64,000 nt of DNA from Physcomitrium patens (lineage: Eukaryota; Streptophyta; Bryopsida; Funariales; Funariaceae). Both the position numbers and the translations under genes were made by a program. The stretch spans positions 6,947,180-7,011,179 of the forward strand of contig NC_037266.1 of NCBI RefSeq assembly GCF_000002425.4. Direction: 5' to 3'. Positions 50,901 through 64,000 of the stretch are shown piece by piece. The notes under the pieces are model-generated. The model had not been told where the DNA came from. It saw only the letters and a list, made by a program, of their open reading frames with translations, and made no database searches. The first letter of the stretch is position 1; every line of letters begins with the position of its first letter.

Positions 50901-53669
50901 CTGCAATCCGGGTTGATCTGAGGAGGATATGGGCACTGAAGAGAGAAGTAGAATCACTGGAGCTGTCTTTGAAAGCCGAAGCTGGCCTTTTAAGAAAGAG
51001 CTTTGAAGTTTTGGTGGGCCTCCTCAGTGTTGGTTTATTGGTGTACTGCAGAATATGTTAGCTTTCGTTCATCTTTGGGAATGGATAATACGCAAATATA
51101 TGAATCATTAAAAATTAAAAATTAAAAATTAAAAAACAATTAACTTAATAGAAGAATAAGACATATTCATTTAAGTTCCCAGTTGTGGATTGGAGTAGAT
51201 CACATTGAGATTTATATTGCCCAACCTGTCATGTGTTCAGCTTCTATGCTAAACCTGTCTTTCAACTTCGCAGTTCTCCAGCATTGACTGAACTTCGTGT
51301 GAAGTTTAACATGAGCAAAATGTGTTTTGGTGCAGAATGGCAAAGGGAACGCAGATGGGAGGAGTGATTATGAGGAGAATGACCGTCGAAGCACAAGTTT
51401 GCAGTCGCAAAATAGGTTCTACTCTGTTGGCATGCTCCCTCCATTTATTTTCCTCCATAAGAGTTAGTTTTCTGAAAGCATCTGAGTACAAACAAGGAAA
51501 ATATGTTACTTCTTGGGGTTCGTCTGTCCCGTACATTAAATTAGTGCAGCAACTTAACCTAATTTATTTCTATTTGTGGTTTTTAGTTGTGCAGTACACG
51601 TGAGGGACTTGGAAGTCCTGGACCTGTTGTTTTGCTTCTTTTTTATATTTGGCAAGCGTAGTGTCTACCTTATCGACATTTGAAGTTTCTGTTCTGAAGT
51701 GCATATTTCATATGGAGAAATGACTGCAACTTGCTTTTGTTTGAATTTTTTACTTAGAGAGAATCCTATTCTGCAAGGAGCAGCGAATCTTGGTCGAGGG
51801 TTGGTAAATTTCATCTTCCCGTTCTCAAATCTTAAGCAGGAAAGGGAAGATGTAAGCAGTTCTGCGGTCAGCGATGATGTAAGCATGCTCGACATCATCT
51901 CATACTGAGTTGTGTTCTTACATATGAGTAGATTTTTTGTGAGTTATTGAGCGAGTGGGCTCTTTCATACTTTCCGAACTTCAAACGGTCAGTGTTTGCA
52001 TGATCTGATATTGGTAATTGTCCTCATCATCTAGATTTGAACGTAAGGTTTTGTTTTGCTACACAGGCGTGGACACCTAACTACGAAGCAACTAAACTTG
52101 AAGCAGAACGAGCAGATTTGATTTTAAAAGAAGACGAAGCCATTGAGCAGTTAAGAGGCGATTTGGCTGCATTAGAGGATCGTATACGTCAAGCTGCTGT
52201 GCAAGCAGGGTCAGAAAGGGTGAGTTCTTGTTCTGAACAGACTGACAGGCTTGGTGGATGACCAAGATATCCTACATTCCTTACGTTTCAACTCACAACC
52301 ATCATGAATGGTTCTCTAGCTCTGTTCTTGCTGTTATTCTGACTGGTTGTTGGTTGGGCCAGGCATCATCAAGCGGAGATATGGTGCGGATGTCAAATAC
52401 ATCGATCACCAGCCTAAATTCCGGGTTCACTGAGGATGGCATTGATGTTTCGGAGGTTGCTGGAACTTCTGGAGGTGTCATTGGCAAGTCTATTGAGAAG
52501 CTCAAAGATGCTACCTCTGTAAGCTTTCATTTATGTTAACTTGCCAACTGTTGAAAGACGTTCACAGTAGATCATTTATTCGCATCTAAAACAATACATC
52601 AGGCAGAATATTTGAAGTGTTAGATGTCAGGTTTAGGATTGAGATCGAACTGCAATTTTTTCGATGTTACTAAGCTTTGGTGTAGGAAGCTTTCTTAGTT
52701 ATCAAGCTCCTGTTTATGTTAATGTGTGTGTTATGATTGGGAGTAGGATGCATGGAGGGGCACTGTTCTTCTGGGCAGTGATGTAGGTGTGGCAGTATTG
52801 CTGTTAAGACGAAGTGTTGCTGGTCAGGAACTCACCGACCGGGAGCAAAAGATACTCATGAGAACGGTCACTGACCTTGCTTCAGTCATACCCATAGCAG
52901 TTCTTATGTTATTGCCTGTAAGGCACAAACTCTCTGTTTTCTGACTATTTGGTTCCCCCGTTTTTTAAAATACAAATGAATTTTCTTATTCTTATAGTTT
53001 TTTGCAATGTGAAGTTCAAATTATATTAAAATATTATTGATGGTCTAAGCTTTTCACTATTGTCTTGCAAAATTATACTCAACGTGTATGGTTTCATTCA
53101 TAGCTACAGGAGAGCAAAATAGGATATCCTTTTTTTTTTAAATGTATCTTTTTCCCTGATTGCTTTTTTACTCTTGTCGCAGGTTACCGCTGTGGGGCAT
53201 GCTGCTATACTTGCTGCTATTAAGAAATACGTCCCTGGCCTGGTTTGTGACTAATGTCTTCGAACTTGCCTTGCTACGCGCACGTATTATTGCTTGATGT
53301 AGTGAAAAGCATACCCCTTTGATCATTCCAGTTAGTCCTGTTTGGAGTATAGAAAGTCTAAAAATTCTTTTGTTTCTGCGTTCTTTTGTAGTAATAATAC
53401 GCGAAAAAAGTGGTGTTTGTGTAGCCAAGTGTAATGAACTTGATTGTCTTGTTCAGTTGCTAACTTTTCCGACAGTTGGTCATCGTCATCTGATTTCGTT
53501 TTCATTGATACTTTTGTTACAGATTCCTACTGCTTATGGCCGAGAGCGCCTCGATGTCTTGCGACGGTTAGAGCAACTGAAGGAATTAGAATCTGAAAAT
53601 GAATCAGACAACCGGGAGAAAGCTACAGCTAGACAGCTAAATACAATTTCTGGGAGGAAGTTGGACTAA
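45921..53669 (+). CDS. LETM1-like organelle membrane protein
   Basis: Eighteen exons, about 997 residues: 45921-46445, 47076-47167, 47509-47673, 48115-48505, 48839-48957, 49100-49172, 49501-49727, 50037-50102, 50293-50491, 50670-50685, 50775-51007, 51336-51415, 51758-51878, 52067-52219, 52363-52518, 52747-52917, 53183-53242, 53523-53669. Matches the plant LETM1-like family (Arabidopsis At3g11560/At5g06220 type), whose role is not established. Landmarks are WFAQKWLGIDKNAWM, AAVHSLLQAVQEIAARG, DLGLFGFFVALGRSTRAYL, SSYQLFVEVVCEEMEWLSFY, and a coiled coil around AIHKLEMLLRESE. The C-terminal LETM1-type block holds REQKILMRTVTDLASVIPIA, then VLMLLPVTAVGHAAILAAI (membrane segment) and YGRERLDVLRRLEQL. 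The Arg/Ser-rich, acid-poor N-terminus looks like an organelle presequence. Intron 1 would start with GC, and exon 10 would be only 16 bases; both are inferred from phase and family alignment. Confidence 0.88.
47928..47960 (+). repeat. (ATT)n microsatellite in an intron
   Basis: About eleven consecutive ATT units lie inside the intron between exons 3 and 4 of the LETM1-like gene. Confidence 0.9.
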
Positions 53670-56258
<2,589 letters not shown>

Positions 56259-56270
<12 letters not shown>

Positions 56271-56447
56271 ATATAGGGAGTTGTTAAAGGCACACCTGAT
56301 TAATTTTGAGATAGGGAATGAGGGATAGGGAACAAGGAAAGGGGTTGGGAATGGAGACATGGAACAAGGAGATGGAGATAGGGATGGATAGAATCAATCA
56401 TTAGATGGTAATGTGGTTTTAACAACTCCCTATATTATATTATATAT
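56259..56447. mobile_element. MITE-like element with perfect 29-bp terminal inverted repeats
   Basis: The left end 56259-56287 and the right end 56419-56447 are exact reverse complements. The non-TA core of the repeat is GGGAGTTGTTAA. The element is about 189 bases, has no coding frame and is flanked by TA-rich DNA, fitting a non-autonomous DNA transposon that targets TA. The inside is a purine-rich stretch of short GGGA/GGAT/GGAG repeats on the plus strand. Superfamily is not certain (Tc1/mariner-type TA insertion is one option). Confidence 0.7.
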
Positions 56448-58903
56448 GTGAATCTTCATTATGCCGACTTGGGCCTGGCCTTGTATTCTTGCAGTTTGGA
56501 GGGTGAGTTTGAGATGTGTGGGTGGGTTGTTTCGGGCACAATTTGGAGCGGTGGTCGGGTTTGAGAAACATGAATGAATGAAGTGTGTGTGTGTGTGTGT
56601 GTGCGTGCGTGCGTGCATGCATGGAGGGAGGGAGGGCAATGGTGGTTTTACTATGTGTCATGGTTCTTGGTGCGGATTTCTAGATGATGGAATGTTACAG
56701 CCGTTGGAATTTATGGAGGAATCTGTGAAAGCTTGGAAGATAGTTGCCGAGGAAGTGCGTGATGGATAATACATTTTATTTGGTAAGTGGAAGATGGTGG
56801 CGCACGCTTCTCGATGTCTTTGGTGTGTTTGTCTGTGTGCTTTGGTTGCGTGATTTTTAAACCCCGTCTGTTTGACTTTCGCTAGAGCGGGATTTTTGGT
56901 AGAATTTTTTGATATGTTTTAATTTCCTCCAAGTGTTCAGGTTGATTGTTGATTTGATGAGCGTGTTGAGAAGAGTGTAGATTTGACATCGTTGTGTTTC
57001 ATGATTCCCACAGCTCATTGTCTTGAATTCCTCTCTCGAAGTCTGAATTTTTACTTACTCTTTTGTGGTTTGGAGCATACCAGCTGGTGTCCTCTGTACC
57101 TCTAAGAAGATGTTCAACTAGATGATTCCACCTGCTATGGCACCATTCATTTTAGGTGCATTGAAGTGTAGGAATTATTTGTGACGACGAAAAGATGGAA
57201 ACTTACCAACAAATCAAGTAACTCAAGATTCACTCTTGGCGAGGTGATCAGATTGTCTTGGTCAGCCTTGCAACAGAAGAAGTCGATAGTAACCAGTGAA
57301 TCCAGTTTTCTGAAACTTATCGGCGTTCACCAAATAGACGCCATCCATTTAAGGATGGTAGGTAATATTGCGTAGTAAGGTTTGTGGCATGAGCAATCTC
57401 ATCAATATCTATTATATGTAACAAAAATCAGCATCATAATTTGGATCAGTTCACGACAGTCAGCCTACAGCACAAGGATTATTTTATTCCAGCTTGGTTG
57501 CTAATCAAGCTCAAAGTTGACGACCGATTATTTATTCAGAATTGACAGTCAATGACGAGGGACGAAGCAAATGGGGACCCAGTTTTTGCCGAGTACAGCA
57601 TATGGGGAAAATGGGTCCTCATCAACTCGTGATAGTAGACTTGCTGCATTACAAAGGCCAGATTCTGTTCTGCAAGGTGGATTCTGGAGCTCAGGCTGAA
57701 GTTTCCCCACTCTTCTACAGCGCTTAAATTCCCTGAACAGGAGGCAACAGTGGTCAAGTTCACCACAATCGGGCCTCTCTTGACTCAAATGAGTATCAAA
57801 TGAATATCAATAAATCGATCTCCCACAGTCTAATATGAACGATTGGTTGCTTTTGCAGCACATGGACTTCCTGAGATAATGAGGTCTCTACCTGGGCTCT
57901 TTTAATATCTTATTAAGCATTCTCTTGTATGTTTCTTCTTGAAATTCGAGACTTCAATACATCTCTAAGTAAATCAAATCACCCGATGGGGGGTTATTTT
58001 ATTTGCTTGAGGGGGCGTGTCTAAAGGAATTGAAATGAGATATTGCCTATGTTTCGCTTGTCTTCAGTTAGTAAAGTTTCGCTGATGTATTAATTAAAAA
58101 AAGTAAAAATCCTTGATGGCTCCTCACTTCGTTGCTTTTTGTATCCACTATTGGTTGCAGGATGAATTCAAGCCGGAACCAGATGATATGTGGGAGGAGC
58201 CAACCCAAAATGCCACATGGGTTCTATGTGGACATTAAAGACTTGAAGACCGCATTCGTCTGTTCCTCTCTTACTCTGACATCGTCATTTTGACTACCAG
58301 GTGTGCTCCAATGTTGATGATATTTAGAATTAATTTGTAAGGAAGTTGAGAGCACTCTGAATCTGTCATGCAATTAGTGGACATTATAGTCCGTCATGTA
58401 TCTTCCTCTTGGGCAGTGGCCGCAATTTCATCTGGTTGGAGGATCGGAGGAGAGGGATTTTTTGAGAGCTAGGTATTCAACCTCGACGACCATGACATTT
58501 TAATTTCATTTGATGTACATTGAATTTGTGGAGACGGGGATGGTGGAAATTACGTCATTGATGTTTGAAAGAGAAGGTGGTGGTGGTGGCAGCGGTTGAG
58601 AGTTGTAGTTCCTTAGGTTGTGAACGATGGCTGTGAGCAGATTCGAATACCAAAGTGTCGTGGTTGTAACTAAATGTGAATTATTCTGATGATTTGTGAC
58701 CATTCAAGTCTTTGAGAGAAACCAACTTTTAGAGCCAACTCAACGAAGTTACTTTCAATAACTGCTAGGGCAATTCATATACAGATGTATATTGTGCTCG
58801 CTGCAAGCCCAAAGTAGAATCCCGGATGCGAATGCGAAATGTGGGTATCATCACCTAATGTCATAGGGTAAATCATTGAGAGTATCACAGTTTGGCATTC
58901 GCA
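56448..58903. other. Intergenic region upstream of the ABC transporter
   Basis: Holds a (GT)n run merging into GTGC and GCAT repeats at about 56583-56622, a possible retroelement fossil at 57542-57830 (listed separately), and mixed sequence with no phase-consistent exon chain. Upstream non-coding leader exons of the ABC transporter, or an undetected transit-peptide exon, could lie here. Confidence 0.45.
57542..57830 (+). mobile_element. Possible retropepsin fragment of an LTR retroelement (fossil)
   Basis: A short frame reads LVIVDLLHYKGQILFCKVDSGA, with a D-S-G-A motif after a hydrophobic strand, reminiscent of the aspartic protease of Ty3/gypsy-type LTR elements. No LTRs, reverse transcriptase or integrase could be read around it, so it is at best a small, broken and probably old remnant. 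The match could be chance. Confidence 0.25.
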
Positions 58904-61900
58904 ATGTCAACAACATCAACGGCATCAGAATTGGGGACGAGGCAGCAGGGTCCTCCGGATCTATCATTGGACGTGTCTCGAAAGCTATGGAGAGTGGGCA
59001 GCATGTACTTCTTTGGCGGTCGTAAAGCAAGAGCCCGATATCTTCTTTTTATCGTCCTCATACTTTGCATTTTCAGCTCAGGTTTTTTCCCTACAATTTT
59101 CTTGATAATTACCTGGGTATTCAGACCTTCAAAACCTAGCATTTTAGGTCAAATAGGATTACATTAATATGAAAGATGTCGGTATTTCTTTTGTTATATT
59201 TATTGCAGTAAGCTGAGGCTGGTCAGTGGTCACGTGTTTGATAAAGTGAAGAATTAAAGCCGTCATGTGTCCGTAAATTTCCTGAAACTTCTGTTTTGAC
59301 ACATGTACACTAACAAAGAGTTATGCCCTCTGAATATCTTCTGATTTTCTTTGGAAATATAGCTTGTAACGTAGCTATAATGACTGTATGTATGAAGTCA
59401 GAAAGTGTCATAAACCTTGTCCCTGCTAAGCAAATTTGCGATGCGAAATCGTTTGTATGGATGGGTCACGAATTTATTATTCGTGGCTACAAATGGTTCC
59501 AGTTACTCAATTGCCGCGAGGTGAAGTTATTTTATTACGTCATTTTACAAGAGTTGGATGAGTTTAGTGCGGATTATTAATTGCATTTCGGTTCACATTG
59601 ATTGTAAATTGTTACCTGCACTGTTTCTCAAACCCTTGTGCTCTATCATCTAAAGTTTTTCCTGTAGAGAGGACTTGCACGGACCATAAACCTGAAGTGT
59701 CTTTAATCTATTCACTGTTTGAAATCCGGATGTTCCCGAAGAGTCTCCTAACGCAGTCAGGTATATCGACATGTCACAAGTCTAATTCTGCCAGTAACTT
59801 TGGCCAGGGCAGCCTTGTTCGTCGTGATGTCATACGTACAAAGAGACTTTTCGACCGCCCTTTCCAGTAAGGATGTTGCCGAATTTTACAGAGCCATCAG
59901 GCGATTTGTGATGATTGTCATCTTTGCAGCTCCATTGGATTCATTTTACCAGTACATGCAGGTCCCTTCTCACACTTGCCGTCTGTGCAGGTCTTGAATC
60001 TCTCATGTATACTAGCGTTAGAGATTTAGTGGCAGAAGATACTTTCAAAACTCGAGTTCAACACAATTTTTGTTTATGTTCGCATGTCAGCGTTGTTTTA
60101 TTGTAGTAGGTTTTCATTGTAGAACCCGAAAATTAGCAAGCTTATTTTATACGCAACAATTGCACCACTCCAGATGCATGGCTAGCAGTCTTAAAATTAG
60201 GTTTCTGCTTACAGGAGCTGCTTAGTCTCGAGTGGCGGGCATGGATGTCGGAGTATCTTCTCTCCAGTTATTTCTGTACTAACTCCTCTTATTAAGCCTT
60301 GCAACTCGCTATGTTCCATTTTGCAATGTTATAATGATGTGCTATAATTGTTGCATCCAGGTAATTTGCTTGTCTGGTTTCTATTGTATGGAAAAGGAGC
60401 TAGCCTTTGTAACCATAACGGATTGATAACTGCTCCTGTGTGTTTTCTTTTGTTCACGAAGTAAATAGGGTGCAAACTTTGGGACCTGTAAGATGCACTG
60501 CATGATATGGTACACTTGGTTGAGCAGAACTAATTTCTGGTTTTTGGAAGGTTGGGTATACTTGAAGCCAATAGGGCCTACTTTGATCTAAAAATGGATG
60601 GTAAGGTTGACAATCCTGACCAACGAATCTGCGAGGATGTATACAGTTTTGTCAAAAACTCTGTAGAGATCATTGCCTTGTTTTCAGGCAAGTTTCTGAG
60701 TGTCATCGGCTTCGCTGGAGTTCTTTGGTAAGCTCTTTTATGACTTGTGCACTTTCTAGCTGTACTCTCTTTGGTTGTGTTTCTTTGGTTGTCTCTTGCT
60801 TGAATGTTTTACTTCAACAGTAAAGAGGTAAACGGGTTTCAGCCACCAACTTGTTTTAGGCTTTTAGAGCCAGAATGCCGTCACAATATACCAGGGGAGC
60901 ATTCCCTGTATTCATTGGTTTTAATAATCTTACTTCTTTGATATGGATCTGATGTTTCACAGGACCATAGCCCCAGAGTTGGTCTACTTCCTGGTTGTAT
61001 ACGCAACATTTGGAACCCTCGTCACTGTGAAGGGATTTGGAGGTCGATTAACGAGCCTCAAGTTCAAGGTAGCTTTATCAAATACAGCAACATCCAGTTT
61101 TCAAATAATGTGAACTGTAAATCTATCTGGTAAAATTTCTTGAGATCAACAGCAAGTAGGGTTGACTCAACTGATCATGACTTTCACTTCTGCGTAGGCT
61201 CTTCAAAGAGAGGCAGAATTCAGGTATTCCCTTGTGCGAGTGCGTGACAATGTCGAGTCCATAGCTTTCTATGGAGGTGAAAGCCATGAAGCAGCTACAA
61301 CTAAGGTCCTCCAACTTTAAACTTATTCATTTTTGACGATGTGATGATATGTGTATAGTAACATGTTCGATTACCACCCTGTATTGCTCATGGTAATCAG
61401 TTCAGGCTTTTGGGTTTTGTGCAAAGCTGACGATACCCTCTGTGTTTTGATTTCAGGACTTTTTAGTTTCCATGGTGGAAAATGTCAGAGAACTTATTGT
61501 ATGGAACCGGCATTTATCTCTCTTTAATAACATATATGAATTTTCTATGATCATTGTTCCATCCATCATAGTCGCTCCTCGTTATTTTTCTGGACAGGTA
61601 TGTTGCGTATCCATCCGACTGTGTGCTTTTGTTTAAAGTAAATTTCAATTTTTTGACCATCCAAATGTTCGGGGTTGGGTCTTGGAAAGAAGTGTATCTT
61701 GACCTTGCATATAGAATAGTAGTTAGGACTTTCTAGAATGACTAAATTCTCAATAGAAGAATACTAGTGAATATTTCTGAAATGCCTTCACAGGTGCAAT
61801 TTGGTGTTATTTCGCAAACTGGTTATGCATTTCACAAGATCCTGGCTGCTCTCTCTGTCATTGTGTTTAAGTTTGACAGTATCAGGTTTGTCATTACAAT

Positions 61901-63279
61901 TTATGTATTTTTGAAACCTACTGTCCCTAGTGTTGTGTTTCTGAAGAGAAAATTATGTTACTTTAGGGTACCATTGAAGAGTGTCTGGTTTTTTGCTTAT
62001 ACATTGGCTATGGAGTTATGTTTTATAGGGTGCATAATCGAGAAGTTCCACGAGGTTGTTATTTAAGGGCTAATTTGGATATAAATATGATTAATCAGTC
62101 GTCGATTAGGTTGTCTTAAAACACTAGTCCCATCAAAGTCTTGATCAGGAAAACGGTTTCTCAGTGGGCTTGCAGTGCAGACAGAAAGACTGGAAGCCCT
62201 ACTTTCAGCTCTTGAGACACACACTGGAGATGTGCGCGTAATGAAACGATATTTTGGGCGGACCTCAGCATCATTAGGCCTGGCTGCTGATGAGGACCGT
62301 GAAGACATCTCTTTGCTGAACATTTCAGGGCCTGTTCCTACGGGTTCTTCTCCTTACATTACAAAACGTTGAACTCATGTTTCTCGTCTATTTTAAGCGG
62401 CTTAATTCAAAAATGTTTTTAACTTCAGTAATGAGCTGATTATTTTGGTGCCTGCAATCTAGAACCACAGAATGCTTACCTGATTCATAAGGAGATCTCA
62501 TTTTCTGTTAGTCAACCTCTCCTCCGCAACAGTCATTTCTCTAAACCGATACAAGAAATACAACACTACGACGTGCTCTCTCTGGCTGTGGTGCAGGAAA
62601 CATAAAGAGGGAAGTTGGTCCAGGTCTCATAATGAGGGATGTTTCAATCATACCTCCGAATTCCCAGTGTGTGCTCTACCATGATCTGAATTTACAGCTA
62701 TCTTTTGGAGAGTCGCTTCTCGTTATGGGTCCCTCTGGATGTGGTAAATCCTCATTGCTACGAGCAGTTGCAGGTCTGTGGAGCCGGGGAACTGGCAGCA
62801 TTCAGAGTCCACTCAGTAGTGATACCTTCTTCCTGCCCCAGAAACCATACATGCCGTTAGGATCTCTACGTGACCAACTTCTCTTTCCGAGTAACGCAAA
62901 TGTTTGTAGCTACTCCAGTGACAGTGATCTGCACGAGGCATTGAAAGAGGTAGCTCTGGACGGATTACCTGCACGTTTTGGTGGGTTGGACGCAGTGCAT
63001 GACTGGTCGGACACCTTAAGCTCAGGCGAGCAGCAACGGCTGGCGTTTGCAAGGCTGTTTTTGCACTGTCCCAAAGTTGCTTTTTTGGATGAAGCAAGTA
63101 GCGCGCTTGATGCAGGGAACGAAGCACGCCTGTATGCAATTTTATCGAAGAAATTGGCAACGTATGTCTCAGTTGGTCATCGAACTGCCCTGGTTAAACA
63201 TCACACATATGTCTTGGAGTTCAAGGATGACCGTAGCTGGAGTCTTTGTACTCGAGATGTGTTTGGTATTCCTAGTTAG
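58904..63279 (+). CDS. ABC half-transporter, ABCD2/plastid type
   Basis: Ten exons, all phase-consistent, 624 residues: 58904-59081, 59795-59961, 60215-60275, 60568-60727, 60963-61068, 61198-61305, 61457-61597, 61794-61885, 62165-62343, 62597-63279. One membrane domain followed by one ATPase domain, so it should act as a dimer. Membrane part: YLLFIVLILCIFSS, YVQRDFSTALSSKD, LSLEWRAWMSEYLL, DNPDQRI, then FRYSLVRVRDNVESIAFYGGE (the loop typical of ABCD2 and the related bacterial SbmA/YddA-type transporters) and APRYFSGQVQFGVISQ. ATPase part: Walker A GPSGCGKSS (442-450), Q-loop FLPQKPYMPLGSLRDQL, signature LSSGEQ (538-543), Walker B VAFLDE (558-563) and switch H592. All catalytic motifs are intact. 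Arabidopsis ABCD2 is plastid-targeted; here no clear transit peptide precedes TM1 (about 45 residues), so an upstream exon may be missing or targeting may differ. Confidence 0.9.
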
Positions 63280-64000
63280 AATGAAACTCTTACTGCAACG
63301 AAGTACAGTAAGTTATGTAAGCGAATGATATGTAGAAGGGAGGAACCCACCTGCAGCTGGCCTTCAGATTGAAATGAGGTTAGTTCTTCTCATTTCTTGG
63401 ATTAGTCTTCTCAGTTTCTATCTTTTGTTGCCAAGTTCGGATGACTTTCAGGGTTGATATCCTCTTCCACAACCTCTGTACAATTTGGACTGGTTGTCTG
63501 GTTTGTAATGATATGGTCATGTTTAAACTTCATTGATCACTTGAAAGTTGGACATGACCTACCAAGCTCGTCCGAATATCAGATTTCTATAAATAAAATA
63601 ATTCTTTCATGTATTTTAGCATTTATTTTTTTGATTTTCGGGCCTTCACTTTTTGCTCTCCATAGTTTTTGGAAGCAAGTTTCCATGTCTGCAATGGTCA
63701 ATTAAATACCGTTTCTTAAGTATATTTAAGTATTTGTAGTGTTAGCAAACACGTAGAAAAATAAGAATTATAATTTATGTTATAGATTTATTTGGATCAA
63801 TCTCTAATTATTATCAATGTTTATAAATAGACTTAATAAAGTATATAATAAGAAGGTTGTTCTTCTACTTATTAAATTTTGTAACGGGAAATGAGGGATA
63901 CTACATTATATTTATTATTTCAATTGTAGATGGCAAAAATACAACATAATACGATTTTTTTTTTTCGAAATCTTAAAATTGGAAATTAAGATTAGACAAT
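63280..64000. other. 3' UTR and AT-rich spacer
   Basis: About the first 400 bases are likely the 3' UTR of the ABC transporter. From 63700 the sequence turns AT-rich, and nothing further can be read before the window ends. Confidence 0.5.

Overview
The window is nuclear DNA from a land plant, most probably a moss of the Physcomitrium type. Its genes are split into many short exons with GT-AG introns. They encode plant families (starch-targeting protein PTST1, allantoinase, C2-type phospholipase D, ABCD2-type plastid half-transporter, plant LETM1-like protein), and a KCC-like cation-chloride cotransporter points to a non-flowering plant. The spaces between genes are very AT-rich and full of (TA)n microsatellites. 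The moss assignment is inference; no organelle, bacterial or viral gene organisation is visible.

Layout. 1-3396: AT-rich spacer and a CT-rich leader. 3397-4224 (+): single-exon coiled-coil protein with a HEXIM-like motif. 7601-10658 (+): PTST1-like protein (coiled coil plus CBM48). 13078-18820 (+): cation-chloride cotransporter, 15 exons. 20156-25568 (-): allantoinase, 15 exons, convergent with the cotransporter. 25.6-29.9 kb: AT-rich spacer. 29932-34588 (-): phospholipase D with C2 domain and two HKD motifs, 11 exons. 34.6-39.2 kb: leader and spacer with a strong inverted repeat. 39176-41938 (-): an unrecognised gene made of about 11 tiny exons. It diverges from 42909-44367 (+), a second unrecognised gene. 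45921-53669 (+): LETM1-like protein, 18 exons. 53.7-58.9 kb: AT-rich spacer with minisatellites, a MITE and a possible retroelement fossil. 58904-63279 (+): ABC half-transporter, 10 exons.

I built the exon models by hand: each junction was checked for GT-AG (or GC-AG) ends and for reading phase, so that the whole protein stays open. Family assignments rest on remembered motifs and alignments, not on searches. The genes do not form a pathway; they are ordinary independent plant loci. PTST1 belongs to plastid starch synthesis and allantoinase to ureide nitrogen recycling. The cotransporter belongs to ion homeostasis, phospholipase D to lipid signalling, the LETM1-like protein to organelle membranes, and the ABC protein to plastid or peroxisomal transport. 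I found no CRISPR, tRNA or rRNA.
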